A DNA stretch of 64,000 nucleotides from Bradyrhizobium septentrionale (GCF_011516645.4 NZ_CP088285.1:3304501-3368500), one strand, 5' to 3'. Positions 1 to 8,992 are shown, numbered from the stretch's first letter. The notes: generated by a model not told the origin, from the letters alone. Program-made: numbers and translations.

Positions 1-25
1 ACTCCGCTCGTGACCCACACAAGCC

Positions 26-186
26 GTCGTCCCGGCCCAGTGCGCAATTGTGCACGGGAGCCGGGACGCATAACCACAGGCGGTGGTTGTGGCGCGAGAT
101 GCGGGTTACCAGCCTTCGCAAAACCCGATCCTGTGGTTATGGGTCCCGGATCTGCGCTCCGCTTCGCTGCGCTTGTCCGGGACGAC
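26..186. repeat. Intergenic imperfect palindrome, family C, copy 1
   Basis: The two halves face each other: CATAACCACAGG near 69 and its complement CCTGTGGTTATG near 130, enclosed by GTCGTCCCGG at the left end and CCGGGACGAC at the right. A related element lies at 2640-2764, and a fragment of the same end sequence lies near 41092. No convincing coding sequence overlaps it. The first 266 bases hold only this element and the start region of the dioxygenase gene. Confidence 0.75.
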
Positions 187-266
187 GGGCATGTTTGCGG
201 TGCGGATTGCGCTTCTGCCGATGCGCGCTACCATGCTCCTAATCAAGAACCATCGGGAGAACGCCC

Positions 267-1160
267 ATGAGCTCACTGTCCGGCAAGCAGGGTCCGCGCT
301 ATCGCCACCTCGCCGACCAATCCGAGCCCTATGAGACCATCGGCGTCGAGAAGCTGACGCCGATCATCGGCGCCGAAATCTCCGGCGTTGATATCGGCAA
401 GCTGGTCTCCGGCGATGTGCGCTCCAACCGCCAGATGGACGAGATCCATCGCGCGCTCGCCGAAAACCTCGTGATCTTCTTCCGCGACCAGCATATCAGC
501 CCCGACCAGCATCTCGCCTTCGGCCGCAAGTTCGGCGAGCTGCATGTGCATCCCGCCGCGCCCAACGAGGGCGATCCGGCGCTGATGAAGATCTATGCCG
601 ACAAGGATTCACCACGCGCCAACGGCGAGGGCTGGCACACCGACGTGTCCTGCGACCTCGAGCCGCCGATGGGCTCGATCCTCTACATCAAGCAATGCCC
701 GCCGCGCGGCGGCGACACGCTGTTCGCCAACATGTACGCCGCCTATGAGGCGCTGTCGGATCGCATGAAGGCCTATCTCGACGGGCTCACCGCGCTGCAC
801 GACGGCGAGCAGACTTATCGTGGGCTGTACGCGAATTACGGCGTCGCCGACAAACGGGAATATCCGCGCGCCGAGCACCCGGTGGTCCGCACCCATCCGG
901 TGACGCGCAAGAAGTCGCTCTACGTCAACCGCGGCTTCACCCGCTTCATCGTCGGTATCCCGCGCGACGAAAGCGACGCCATGCTGGCCTATCTCTACCA
1001 GCACGGCGAGAACCCGCTGTTCCAGTGCCGCTTCCGCTGGACCGAGAATGCCATCGCATTCTGGGACAATCGCTGCGCCCAGCACCGCGCGATGTGGGAT
1101 TACTGGCCGCACACCCGCTCGGGCACGCGCGTGACCGTCAAGGGAGAACGGCCGGTGTGA
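267..1160 (+). CDS. TauD/TfdA-family Fe(II)/2-oxoglutarate dioxygenase
   Basis: A 297-residue non-haem iron oxygenase that would couple decarboxylation of 2-oxoglutarate to substrate hydroxylation in the cytoplasm. The iron-binding triad is visible as H124-x-D126 in GWHTDVSCD and H273 in the CAQHRA context, followed by the 2-oxoglutarate-binding arginine in RSGTRVTVKG near the C-terminus. Length is normal for the family (about 280-300). The ATG follows GGGAGA by six bases. The substrate cannot be read from sequence; family members act on taurine, aryloxyalkanoates, sulfate esters and similar compounds. The next gene on the same strand is a Rieske oxygenase, so a shared catabolic role is plausible, but a palindrome separates them and co-transcription is not shown. 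Confidence 0.93.
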   Translation: MSSLSGKQGPRYRHLADQSEPYETIGVEKLTPIIGAEISGVDIGKLVSGDVRSNRQMDEIHRALAENLVIFFRDQHISPDQHLAFGRKFGELHVHPAAPNEGDPALMKIYADKDSPRANGEGWHTDVSCDLEPPMGSILYIKQCPPRGGDTLFANMYAAYEALSDRMKAYLDGLTALHDGEQTYRGLYANYGVADKREYPRAEHPVVRTHPVTRKKSLYVNRGFTRFIVGIPRDESDAMLAYLYQHGENPLFQCRFRWTENAIAFWDNRCAQHRAMWDYWPHTRSGTRVTVKGERPV

Positions 1161-1174
1161 GGATGAGCGTGGTG

Positions 1175-1258
1175 CGTAGGATGGGTAGAGCGCAGCGAAA
1201 CCCATCGTCACCGCGCGGATGCAAGTGATGGGTTTCGCTTCGCTCTACCCATCCTACG
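1175..1258. repeat. Near-perfect long palindrome, family D
   Basis: The left arm CGTAGGATGGGTAGAGCG is mirrored by the right arm CGCTCTACCCATCCTACG, continuing inward through GAAACCCATC / GATGGGTTTC with a short central loop. It fills the space between the dioxygenase stop codon and the Rieske oxygenase gene. As RNA it would fold into one long hairpin and could reduce read-through between the two genes. Only one copy was seen in this window. Confidence 0.8.
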
Positions 1259-1290
1259 AATAGAACCGAAAATAAATCGGGAGGTCGTCC

Positions 1291-2631
1291 ATGCTTCGCG
1301 CCGAAGACAACAAATTCCTCACCGAATCGGGTGCGGGGACGGGAATGGGCGAGCTCCTGCGCCGGTTCTGGATCCCGGTGCTGCTGTCGGAAGAACTCCC
1401 CGAGCCGGACAGCGATCCGAAGAAGATCGTGGTGATGGGCGAGGAGCTGCTGGTCTTCCGCGATAGCAGAGGCGTGGTCGGCGTCATCGATCAATACTGC
1501 CCGCATCGCGGCGCCAATCTCTGGCTCGGCCGCAACGAGGAATGCGGCATCCGCTGCGTCTATCACGGCTGGAAGTTCGACACCGACGGCCGCTGCGTCG
1601 ACATGCCGACATCCTATCCGGACCTCAATGCAAAGGATCTGATCCGCATCAAGTCCTATCCGGTGCGCGAATGGGGCGAGGTGATCTGGGCCTATATGGG
1701 CCCTGTCGAGGCGATGCCCGAATTGCCGGCGCTGGAGATGGCGCTGCTGCCGGCCTCGCACCGCTTCGTCACCAAGAAGTGGCAGGACTGCAACTGGGTA
1801 CAGGCGGTGGAAGGCTCGATCGACACCGCGCATTTCACCTTCGCGCATCTCTCCTTCGAGAAGCAGGAGAACGAGATCCTCGACATCAAGAAGCATTTCG
1901 TGAACCCGTTGACGCGGGTTGCGACCGACCACATGCGCTGGATCGCAGAGGATCCGCGGCCCGTGATCAAGATCAATCCGCATGAGGCCGGGCTGACGGT
2001 CGCGGGCGGGCGGCTCACCGGCAGCGACAACATCTACTGGCGCATCGCCCAGTTCCTGATGCCGTTCCACAGCTACGCACCGAGCTCGATGCCGGGTGAG
2101 AACATGTTCGGCCAGACCTTCGTGCCGGTCAGCGACACCAGTTGCTGGATCTACACTTATGCGTGGAATCCCGACCGGCCGCTGACCGAGGCGGAACGGG
2201 ATGGCTACCGCAACGGCAATGGCGTGATGGCGGTGGTCGACGAGAATTACGTGCCGCGGCGCAACAAGGCGAACGACTATCTGATCGACCGCCAGCTGCA
2301 GCGGACCAAGAGCTACACCGGCATCAAGGGCGTCTCCGAACAGGACGCCGCGGTGCAGGACAGCCAGGGCCCGATCGCCGATCGCACCCGCGAGCATCTC
2401 GGCCCGACCGATCTCGGTATCATGCATTTCCGCAAGCTGGTGATGGAGGCGGCCCGCGCGCTGCAGAAGGGCGAGGCGCCGCCGCATGTGGCGCACCAGG
2501 ATCGCTACACCGTGCGCTCCGGCGCCTGCGTCACCAGCAAGACCAAGGACCTTACCGCCGTGATGATCGAACGGTTCGGCGATCCCGCCGGCTTTGTCGG
2601 CGGCTCCGGGCAGAACGCGGCGGCGGAGTAG
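1291..2631 (+). CDS. Rieske [2Fe-2S] aromatic ring-hydroxylating oxygenase, alpha subunit
   Basis: A 446-residue oxygenase component of the phthalate 4,5-dioxygenase/phenoxybenzoate dioxygenase type. The Rieske cluster ligands are C70-x-H72 (CPHRGANL) and C89-x2-H92 (CVYHGWKF). The mononuclear iron site is visible as H181-x4-H186 in SIDTAHFTFAH. A GGGAGG six bases before the ATG fixes the start. No ferredoxin reductase or beta subunit lies beside it, so electrons must come from a component encoded elsewhere. The neighbouring TauD-type dioxygenase suggests a catabolic pair for an aromatic compound; the actual substrate is unknown. Confidence 0.95.
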   Translation: MLRAEDNKFLTESGAGTGMGELLRRFWIPVLLSEELPEPDSDPKKIVVMGEELLVFRDSRGVVGVIDQYCPHRGANLWLGRNEECGIRCVYHGWKFDTDGRCVDMPTSYPDLNAKDLIRIKSYPVREWGEVIWAYMGPVEAMPELPALEMALLPASHRFVTKKWQDCNWVQAVEGSIDTAHFTFAHLSFEKQENEILDIKKHFVNPLTRVATDHMRWIAEDPRPVIKINPHEAGLTVAGGRLTGSDNIYWRIAQFLMPFHSYAPSSMPGENMFGQTFVPVSDTSCWIYTYAWNPDRPLTEAERDGYRNGNGVMAVVDENYVPRRNKANDYLIDRQLQRTKSYTGIKGVSEQDAAVQDSQGPIADRTREHLGPTDLGIMHFRKLVMEAARALQKGEAPPHVAHQDRYTVRSGACVTSKTKDLTAVMIERFGDPAGFVGGSGQNAAAE

Positions 2632-2639
2632 ATGATGCT

Positions 2640-2764
2640 GTCGTCCCTGCGAAAGCCGGGACCCATAACCACCGAAAAAAATTGTCGGAGCACGCTGGGG
2701 CCGCAGCCTTCGCCAAACCAGCGACGGTGGTTATGGGTCCCGGCTCGCGCTTCACAGGGGCGAC
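2640..2764. repeat. Intergenic imperfect palindrome, family C, copy 2
   Basis: It reads TCGTCCCTGCGAAAGCCGGG, then CCCATAACCACC, and later the inverted GGTGGTTATGGGTCCCGG with a terminal GGGGCGAC. This matches the plan of the element at 26-186. It lies between two convergent genes, the Rieske oxygenase and the antiporter, where a folded transcript end could act as a bidirectional terminator. Confidence 0.75.
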
Positions 2765-2770
2765 GCAAAC

Positions 2771-4378
2771 CTACAACGGAATCCTGCGATACTCCCGGTT
2801 GGAGAGGCTCGCTTCCTCGAGATCGAGATCGCGCTCGATGCGCCGCCTGGTTTCGTCGGTGATCTTGCCGTCGCGCAGCAGCATATGGATGAACTTGCGC
2901 TCGGAGGAGATCAGCTCCCGCGTCAGCGCGGTGCCGGCCGCGGAGACGTCGTGCTTCTCGGGGTCGAGCGTATCGGGCAGCTGGTTGAAGCGGATCTCGT
3001 GCCGCGAGCGCAGCAGCTTCACCACTTCGTCGGAAAGCTCGCGGTCGTCGGTGATGGCATCGAGCGACTTCAGCGCGGCATTCAGCGCCTCGCGCCGCGC
3101 CGCGATTTCCTGCTCATGCTCGGCGATATGCTCGCTGCGGCCGTCCTGGGCGAGGCCGAGCCAGCGCACCACCGGCGGCAGGCCGAGGCCGAGCCCGACC
3201 AGTGTCACGAAGATCACGCCGAAGGCGACGAACAGGATCAGGTCGCGATACGGGAAGGCGTCTCCGCCAGGCAATGTCAAAGGCAGCGCCAGCGCCGCGG
3301 CAAGCGAGACCGCGCCGCGCACGCCGGTGAAGGCGACCACGAACACCGCCCGCCACGACGGCAGCGGATCGCGGTCGCGCATGCTCCGGCTGATCCAGCG
3401 CGGCAGATAGGTGCCGGGAAACACCCAGAGGAAGCGCGCGACGATCACGATGACGGCGACCAGCACGGTGGCGGTGAGGATGTCGTGCAGCGGGAACGAC
3501 TTCGACTTCTCGTACAGCGAGCGCATCTGGAAGCCGGTCATCAGGAACAGCAGACCCTCGATCAGAAAGATGACCAGGTCCCAGAAGAAGATGCCCTGCA
3601 GGCGCGTCGCGGCCGAGATCAACAGCGGTCCGTTCCAGCTCATGTAGAGACCGCAGGCAACGGTTGCGATCACGCCGCTGCCGCCGAAATGCTCCGGGAT
3701 CCAGTAGGCGAGATAGGGCGTGATCAGCGACAGCGTGATTTCAACCTGCGGATCGCGGGCTCTGCGGCGGGCGCGCAGGCTGAGCCAGCCGATCGCCGTG
3801 CCGAACGCGATCTCGCCGGCGACGATGACGAGGAAGGTGCCGGTCGCCTTCGGCAGCGAGAACAGCCCGGTGGTGATGGCGGCCAGCGCGAAGCGATAGA
3901 GGATCAGCGCGGTCGCGTCATTGGCGAGCCCTTCGCCCTCGAGCACCACCAGGACGCGCCGGGGCAGGCCGAGCTTGCGCGCGATCGCAAGCGGCGCCAC
4001 CACGTCCGGCGGCGCGACGATCGCGCCAAGCAGGAAGCCGACGCTCCAGGGCAGGCCGATCAGATAATGGGTCGCCGCCGCGACCATGAAGGCGGTGAAG
4101 ATCACGCAGCCGACCGACAGCAGGATGATCGGCCGCAGATTGGCCTTGAACTCGCGCCAGCTCATCGCGACGCTCGCCGAATAGATCAGCGGCGGCAGCA
4201 CCACCAGAAGCACGAGCTCCGGCGGCAGTTCCAGCGACGGCATGCCCGGCACGAAGGCGAGCACGACGCCGGTCAGCAGCAGCAGGATCGCCGGCGCGAT
4301 ATCGGTCCGCCGCGCCACCAGCGCGGTTCCCGCCAGCACGCCGAGCAGGGTGAGAAAAATCTGAAACTTGGCTTCCAT
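2771..4378 (-). CDS. CPA1-type Na+/H+ antiporter
   Basis: An integral membrane cation/proton antiporter of the monovalent cation:proton antiporter-1 family, 535 residues from the ATG at 4378; an in-frame GTG nine codons upstream is an alternative. About ten to twelve hydrophobic segments fill the first 420 residues. The functional region GEGLANDATALILYRFAL carries the conserved ND pair of the transport site, and GVRGAVSLAAALALP is the later conserved signature. A hydrophilic, charged C-terminal tail of about 110 residues is typical of bacterial NhaP-like members and may be regulatory. The ion (Na+ or K+) cannot be decided. The gene stands alone and is convergent with the Rieske oxygenase gene. 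Confidence 0.92.
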   Translation of the reverse strand: MEAKFQIFLTLLGVLAGTALVARRTDIAPAILLLLTGVVLAFVPGMPSLELPPELVLLVVLPPLIYSASVAMSWREFKANLRPIILLSVGCVIFTAFMVAAATHYLIGLPWSVGFLLGAIVAPPDVVAPLAIARKLGLPRRVLVVLEGEGLANDATALILYRFALAAITTGLFSLPKATGTFLVIVAGEIAFGTAIGWLSLRARRRARDPQVEITLSLITPYLAYWIPEHFGGSGVIATVACGLYMSWNGPLLISAATRLQGIFFWDLVIFLIEGLLFLMTGFQMRSLYEKSKSFPLHDILTATVLVAVIVIVARFLWVFPGTYLPRWISRSMRDRDPLPSWRAVFVVAFTGVRGAVSLAAALALPLTLPGGDAFPYRDLILFVAFGVIFVTLVGLGLGLPPVVRWLGLAQDGRSEHIAEHEQEIAARREALNAALKSLDAITDDRELSDEVVKLLRSRHEIRFNQLPDTLDPEKHDVSAAGTALTRELISSERKFIHMLLRDGKITDETRRRIERDLDLEEASLSNREYRRIPL

Positions 4379-4486
4379 AATGGGCTCAATTCGCCCGGAA
4401 ACCACCGGCAGTCAATGCGGTCCGGCCGGAGCCGGACCGCTGGGGTGTCTCACAATGCCGTCGTAGGGATACGGCGGGTCCGCCGG

Positions 4487-4861
4487 TCAGTCCCGCAGGT
4501 CGTAGCGGTACGACTTCGAGACGATCTGCCAGCCATCGGCGAGCTTCATCGCCACCAAATAGTCGGTGAAGTAGCGCGGCGGCAGCTGGCACCGCACCTT
4601 GATGAAGGCGGTGTTGTCGTCGGAGCGGTCGATGGTGACGATGAAATCCTCGCGAGCCTTGCCCTCGGCCCTCCCCGACGGCCGCTTGCGCACCCAGGCA
4701 AGCCAGTCCGGCACGGTCAGGACCTTCAGCTCGCCCTTCTCCACCCAGCGCAGGTCGGCGCTTGGATGAAAGGCCGCGGCGAGCTTGTCGGCGTCGCCCT
4801 CGTAGAGACCGTCGAAATAGGTTTGCACGACATTTTCGACGCTGGATCGATCTTGGCTCAT
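4487..4861 (-). CDS. SnoaL/NTF2-like protein (putative lumazine-binding type)
   Basis: A small protein of 124 residues beginning with the helix SVENVVQTYFDGLYEGDADKL and followed by the alternating strands of the NTF2-like cone fold, ending with the typical ADGWQIVSKSY strand. The pattern fits the nuclear transport factor 2/SnoaL superfamily, whose members include small isomerases, hydrolases and non-catalytic binding proteins. The usual catalytic residues cannot be assigned with confidence, so no reaction is proposed. It is divergent from the GFA gene, and a long palindrome (4896-4998) fills the space between them. Confidence 0.85.
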   Translation of the reverse strand: MSQDRSSVENVVQTYFDGLYEGDADKLAAAFHPSADLRWVEKGELKVLTVPDWLAWVRKRPSGRAEGKAREDFIVTIDRSDDNTAFIKVRCQLPPRYFTDYLVAMKLADGWQIVSKSYRYDLRD

Positions 4862-4895
4862 TGGTTGGTCCTCCCGGCAGGGTTTTGGTCTGTGA

Positions 4896-4998
4896 GAGCG
4901 TTTTCGAGCGAAGTGGGTACCGGTTCGCGTAAAGAAAACGCGTCAAACAGGAATCTAGAGCCCCCGTTCCGATTCAATCGGAACGGAAAGGGCTCTAG
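4896..4998 (+). repeat. Two-part palindromic repeat, family A, copy 1
   Basis: The left part is GAGCGTTTTCGAGCGAAG followed by CCGGTTCGCG and AAGAAAACGC, which can fold on itself. The right part (4955-4998) is a strong nested hairpin: the outer stem CTAGAGCCC/GGGCTCTAG encloses the inner stem CCGTTCCGATT/AATCGGAACGG. Two close relatives occur at 25358-25450 and, inverted, at 34391-34490. It sits in the divergent space before the GFA gene. Confidence 0.85.
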
Positions 4999-5063
4999 GA
5001 TTTAGCCATGAACCACCGGATTGCGCTATGGCCGCTAGCAAAATTCCGCGTGAGGAGAAAGCC

Positions 5064-5498
5064 GTGACCGCATCTGCAAATTCGAACGATCGCATCCTGA
5101 CGGGCGAATGCTTCTGCCGCGACGTGCGCTACGAGGTGGCTGATGCATTTTCCTATGCGCTGAATTGTCACTGCTCGAACTGCCGCCGCACCACGGGATC
5201 GGCGTTCAAGCCGTTCGCAGGAATCGCGCGCGAAAAATTCGCTGTCGTCAGCGGCGCCGATCGTCTGCTGATCTACGGCAATGAGCTGACCCACGACGCG
5301 CATTGCGGCCGCTGCGGCTCGCTGCTCTATTCGCTTGTCCGCGACGGCGCCTATGTCCATGTCACGATGGGAACGCTGCGCGATGCGCCGGCGATCCGGC
5401 CGACCGCGCATATCTTCGTCGGCTCCAAGGCGCCGTGGTACGCGATATTGGACGACCTGCCGCAGTATCAGGGGCACGTGACCAAAGGTGCGGAATAA
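5064..5498 (+). CDS. GFA-family protein (glutathione-dependent formaldehyde-activating enzyme-like)
   Basis: A protein of 144 residues from a GTG start at 5064, chosen because GAGGAG lies seven bases upstream; an in-frame ATG at 5028 would add 12 residues but has no clear ribosome-binding site. The zinc-binding cysteines of the GFA (CENP-V-like) fold are visible: C-x-C in ECFCRD, C-x-C-x2-C in NCHCSNCRR, and C-x2-C in HCGRCGS. The founding member, Gfa of Paracoccus, was linked to formaldehyde-glutathione adduct formation, but many homologues have no assigned function, so the name is only a family label. It is convergent with the lipoprotein gene that follows. Confidence 0.9.
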   Translation: MTASANSNDRILTGECFCRDVRYEVADAFSYALNCHCSNCRRTTGSAFKPFAGIAREKFAVVSGADRLLIYGNELTHDAHCGRCGSLLYSLVRDGAYVHVTMGTLRDAPAIRPTAHIFVGSKAPWYAILDDLPQYQGHVTKGAE

Positions 5499-5510
5499 AT
5501 CCGCGCCAGC

Positions 5511-5921
5511 TCAGTTCTTGCCCTGAGGTTGCTCCGCATGTGCCGAGGTCGTCGTGGACGGCCCCAGCGAGAAGGCGAGCACGACATTGTCGGCGCGCTG
5601 CTTGAACTCCTTGCCGACCGCGTTGCGCGCGGCGTCGGAGAGTTCCCGCAGCGGCTTGTCCTGTAACAGATTGGGGAAGGTGACGGTCACCGATGTCAGC
5701 CGGCCATTGCGCCAGTTGAATCCGACCTGTGGTTTGACCCCGACCGCCGCAAGGAGATCTTCCTCGACGGCCTTGGCATGCTTGAAGCCGTCGAACACGG
5801 CGTCGACCATGCCGCAGCCCGCGGCGCAGCCGGCCAGCAGCGCGAGGGCGACAAGGTTTCGGGCCATGCGGCCGATCGTGCCCGATCGCGCGAATGGAAC
5901 CGGTGCGGTTGCGCCCTGCAT
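5511..5921 (-). CDS. Small putative lipoprotein of unknown function
   Basis: A protein of 136 residues from the ATG at 5921, chosen because GGAGG lies five bases upstream. The N-terminal hydrophobic stretch ends in LVALALLAGCAAGCG, which offers a lipobox (LAGC), so the mature protein may be anchored to a membrane by lipidated cysteine. The rest is a soluble domain with the segment GVKPQVGFNWRNGRLTSVTV, which I do not assign to a family. The C-terminus is low-complexity. It is convergent with the GFA gene and isolated from its other neighbour. Confidence 0.75.
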   Translation of the reverse strand: MQGATAPVPFARSGTIGRMARNLVALALLAGCAAGCGMVDAVFDGFKHAKAVEEDLLAAVGVKPQVGFNWRNGRLTSVTVTFPNLLQDKPLRELSDAARNAVGKEFKQRADNVVLAFSLGPSTTTSAHAEQPQGKN

Positions 5922-6083
5922 GACGTCCTCCGTGGTATTGTTCTCGTTCCCATGATCGTGCACGAAATGTCGTGACGAGCCAAATCCGAACCGAAGGTCC
6001 CTCCCGCAGTGTCGCCATGAACGGATCTCGGCGGCTGCCCCGGCCTCGGCGGCGGCAATGTCGAGTCTGCAACTCGTGAGCAG

Positions 6084-6764
6084 CTAGATCGCGCTCGCCG
6101 CGATGTTCACCATCAGGGCCAGCAGCGCGGTGTTGAACACGAACGAGATGACGCCGTGCACGGTCGCGGTGCGGCGGATGATCTTGTCGGTGATGCCGAC
6201 GTCGGAGACCTGCGCGGTCATGCCGATCACGAACGAGAAGTAGATGAAGTCCCAGTAATCGGCGTCGACATGCTCGTCGCCGCTCGGAAACTGCAATCCG
6301 CCGGGCGTCTTGCCGCGGTAGAATTCATGAGCGTAGTGCAGCGCGAACGCGGTGTGAACCATGGTCCATGACAGCGTGATGGTGACGATCGCCGCCGCCA
6401 GTCCGGCCGGGCTGCCCTTGGCTGCGCCGAGTTCAAACACGATGGCTGCGAGGCTCGCCAGCGCGCCGAACGCAGTCACCAGCAGGATCAGGAAACGGCC
6501 ATCGTCCTGCAATATGGCGCTTCGCTTGATATAGGCGACGCCACAGCGCAGCATCATCGCATAGGCAAGAACGAGATACAGCGCGGCGAAGGCGTCCCAT
6601 CCGGCGAGCAGGCGCGTGACAATGCGCGGCGCTCCCGGCACCAGCAGGGCAGCCAGGATGCCGACCCCAAGCGAGACGAAGGTGCGCGGCCGGCCCACGA
6701 CGACGCGGACCGGCATCGGCAGCTTGCGGAAACGAACAAGGCGGTCGTCGGGCTCCTTGTTCAT
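6084..6764 (-). CDS. DUF1345 integral membrane protein
   Basis: A protein of 226 residues from the ATG at 6764. It has four to five hydrophobic segments, including GILAALLVPGAPRIVTRLLAGW and the later block FAALYLVLAYAMMLRC, and the family hallmark DVDYWDFIYFSF-like stretch, here VDADYWDFIYFSFVIGMTAQ with the downstream S-D-V motif. This matches the uncharacterised DUF1345 family. Function is unknown. The gene starts 17 bases after the stop codon of the polyprenyl synthase gene on the same strand, so the two are probably co-transcribed. Confidence 0.88.
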   Translation of the reverse strand: MNKEPDDRLVRFRKLPMPVRVVVGRPRTFVSLGVGILAALLVPGAPRIVTRLLAGWDAFAALYLVLAYAMMLRCGVAYIKRSAILQDDGRFLILLVTAFGALASLAAIVFELGAAKGSPAGLAAAIVTITLSWTMVHTAFALHYAHEFYRGKTPGGLQFPSGDEHVDADYWDFIYFSFVIGMTAQVSDVGITDKIIRRTATVHGVISFVFNTALLALMVNIAASAI

Positions 6765-6780
6765 TTCACGCGGCTTTCGG

Positions 6781-7701
6781 CTAGTTCTTGCGCTCAGCGA
6801 CGAAGCGGGCTGCCGCGCGCAGCACGTCGCCCCTGCCGTCAAAGATCGACAATGCGGCATCGGCGCGCGCCAGCAGGTCGCGCACGCGCTGCTTGGCGCC
6901 ATCGATGCCGAGCTGGGTGACGAAAGTGGTCTTGCCGAGCGCGGCGTCGGCGCCTGCCGGCTTGCCGAGCGCGGCGGCGTCGCCCTCGACGTCGAGCAGA
7001 TCGTCGGCGATCTGGAAGGCCTCACCGAGCGCTTTGCCGTAATCGTCGAGCGCCTGGTACTCCTTCTGCGAGGATTGGCCGAGGATCGCGCCGGCGATGC
7101 AGCCGAAGCGGAGCAGCGCGCCGGTCTTCATCTGCTGCAGGCGCGCGACGTCGACCGGCTCGCGATCGCCGAAGCGGCCTTCGCCGGCAAGGTCGAGGAT
7201 CTGGCCGCCGGCCATGCCGCCGATCCCGGAGGCGCGCGCCAGCGCGCGGGTCAGGAGCAGGCGGACCTGGGCGTCCTTGTGGATCGCATCGCGGGTGATG
7301 ATGTCGAAGGCGATCGTGAGCAGCGCGTCGCCGGCCAGGATCGCGGTCGCCTCGTCATAGGTCTTGTGCAGGGTCGGGCGGCCGCGGCGCAGATCGGAAT
7401 TGTCCATCGACGGCAGATCGTCGTGGATCAGCGAATAGCAGTGGATGCATTCGAGCGCGGCGCCCACCAGCAGGGCGGCTTCGCGCGGGATGCCGAACAC
7501 CGCCGCGCTCTCGACCGCGAGGAACGGCCGCAGCCGCTTGCCGCCGCCGAGGCTCGAATAGCGCATCGCCTCGATCAGCCGCTTCGGGCGCACGATTTCG
7601 TCGGTTTCGGTCGTGTCGGACAAAAGTTTCGCGAGCAGGGCTTCGGTATCCTCCGCGGTCTGGTCCAGCCGCTTGGAAAACTCTGCAGTACCGGTCGTCA
7701 T
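6781..7701 (-). CDS. ispA: Polyprenyl (farnesyl/geranylgeranyl-type) diphosphate synthase
   Basis: A short-chain trans-prenyltransferase of 306 residues that would condense isopentenyl diphosphate with allylic diphosphates in the cytoplasm. The first aspartate-rich motif is DDLPSMD at about 94-100, with two extra residues between the aspartates as in bacterial farnesyl diphosphate synthases. The second is DDLLD near residue 232, and the GGGKRLRP motif lies at about 52-59. The ATG at 7701 was chosen over an upstream in-frame start because it begins just before the family core and has GGAG upstream. FPP supports quinone, undecaprenyl and hopanoid synthesis; product length is inferred, not proven. 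It is divergent from mtgA. Confidence 0.92.
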   Translation of the reverse strand: MTTGTAEFSKRLDQTAEDTEALLAKLLSDTTETDEIVRPKRLIEAMRYSSLGGGKRLRPFLAVESAAVFGIPREAALLVGAALECIHCYSLIHDDLPSMDNSDLRRGRPTLHKTYDEATAILAGDALLTIAFDIITRDAIHKDAQVRLLLTRALARASGIGGMAGGQILDLAGEGRFGDREPVDVARLQQMKTGALLRFGCIAGAILGQSSQKEYQALDDYGKALGEAFQIADDLLDVEGDAAALGKPAGADAALGKTTFVTQLGIDGAKQRVRDLLARADAALSIFDGRGDVLRAAARFVAERKN

Positions 7702-7841
7702 TAAGAATTGCTCCAGATCGATTTTCGGCCGGACAATCGTTGATGGCACGGGCTTCGTCAATTCCACCCTGCGACGGATTCGCGCCTTAAAAGTGCTGGA
7801 AAAACCGTGAATTATCCCACAGACGTCTGACAGCGCCGGCC

Positions 7842-8573
7842 ATGTCCTGGCGGGCGGGGCCCAAATCCTTCCTGGAGAGGTTCTCCCCGGAAACCCTCGT
7901 TTTGCGCATCGTCCGAATTTTATTGCTGCTTTTGCTGGCCCTGCTGGTGCTGCCGTATCTGGTGACGCCGTTCTATCGCACCGGCCACCCGGTCTCGGCC
8001 CTGATGGCGTGGCGGACCCTGCGAGGCGCCCCGGTGACGCGGCACTGGATCGATTTCGGCGCGATGTCGCCGTATCTGCCGCGGTCCGTGGTCGGCGCGG
8101 AAGACGCCCATTTCTGCAAGCACCGGGGCGTCGATTGGGGCGCGCTGCGCGAGGTGATCGACGATGCCGGGGATGGTGAGGCGGCGCGCGGCGGCTCGAC
8201 CATCACCCAGCAGGTCGCCAAGAACCTGTTCCTGTGGCCCGGCCGCAGCATGATCCGGAAGGGGCTGGAACTGCCGCTGGCGCTCTGGATCGATTTCGTG
8301 CTGCCCAAGCAGCGAATCCTGGAAATCTACCTCAACATCGCGGAAATGGGCCCATCCGGGCAGTTTGGCGCCGAAGCGGGGGCGCAATATGCCTTCGGCC
8401 GGTCGGCAGCCGGGCTGTCAGCCCGCGAGGCCGCGCTTATGGCTTCGATCCTGCCGAATCCGGTCAAACGGAGCGCCCGGAACCCGGGTCCGGGGGTGCG
8501 CAGGCTGTCCGGGACCTATATGGCGAGGGGCAATGCGGTGGAGCGCTGCTGGCGCGAAAATCGCGGCTCCTGA
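7842..8573 (+). CDS. mtgA: Monofunctional biosynthetic peptidoglycan transglycosylase
   Basis: A GT51 glycosyltransferase of 243 residues that polymerises lipid II glycan chains at the outer face of the inner membrane. One transmembrane anchor ([19 protein letters not shown]) is near residues 27-45. The catalytic glutamate lies in [12 protein letters not shown], followed by the family motifs [25 protein letters not shown] [10 protein letters not shown], and [12 protein letters not shown]. Length agrees with MtgA (about 230-245). There is no transpeptidase domain. It is divergent from the prenyl synthase gene and is followed by rpmF. Confidence 0.97.
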   Translation: MSWRAGPKSFLERFSPETLVLRIVRILLLLLLALLVLPYLVTPFYRTGHPVSALMAWRTLRGAPVTRHWIDFGAMSPYLPRSVVGAEDAHFCKHRGVDWGALREVIDDAGDGEAARGGSTITQQVAKNLFLWPGRSMIRKGLELPLALWIDFVLPKQRILEIYLNIAEMGPSGQFGAEAGAQYAFGRSAAGLSAREAALMASILPNPVKRSARNPGPGVRRLSGTYMARGNAVERCWRENRGS

Positions 8574-8733
8574 GGCTGATTTCGGGCGGATTTTACCGTA
8601 TCGGACCCTAGATTTACGCGGTGCCTTCCTCTATAAGCGCGGCCTTACCGGCATCGCAGCTGGCGCTTTGAAGCGCTGTGCGCTCGTCCCCATTTCGGAC
8701 GATGCCTCCGCAACACCCCTAGAGGACACCGTC

Positions 8734-8919
8734 ATGGCCGTTCCCAGAAGAAAAACCTCGCCGTCGCGCCGTGGCATGCGCCGTTCGGCTGATGCGATCA
8801 AGACCCCGACCTATGTCGAGGACAAGGACTCCGGCGAACTGCGCCGCCCGCACCACCTCGACCTGAAGACCGGCATGTACAAGGGCCGCCAGGTCCTGAA
8901 GGCCAAGAAAGAGTCCTGA
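8734..8919 (+). CDS. rpmF: 50S ribosomal protein L32
   Basis: A protein of 61 residues beginning [18 protein letters not shown], the L32 N-terminus, with a basic C-terminus. It is a small component of the large ribosomal subunit. This version lacks the C-x2-C zinc ribbon seen in some L32 proteins. AGAGGA ten bases upstream of the ATG supports the start. A family B palindrome follows the gene. Confidence 0.97.
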   Translation: MAVPRRKTSPSRRGMRRSADAIKTPTYVEDKDSGELRRPHHLDLKTGMYKGRQVLKAKKES

Positions 8920-8946
8920 TCGGACATTCGGCTGTCGCGCCGCAGG

Positions 8947-8992
8947 GCATGATCCGGAAAAGTGTGTAGCGGTTTTCCGATAAGATCATGCT
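8947..8992. repeat. Short palindrome, family B, copy 1
   Basis: GCATGATCCGGAAAA is mirrored by TTTTCCGATAAGATCATGC with a GTGTGTAGCGG loop. A near-identical copy lies at 21108-21152 and a diverged one at 24463-24507. Its position just after rpmF suits a transcription end. Confidence 0.85.

Noticed and set aside
2885..5005. 706-codon open frame opposite the Na+/H+ antiporter and SnoaL-like gene
   Set aside because: It is rich in Arg, Gln, Asp and His as expected for an antisense shadow, and crosses two genes and a repeat.
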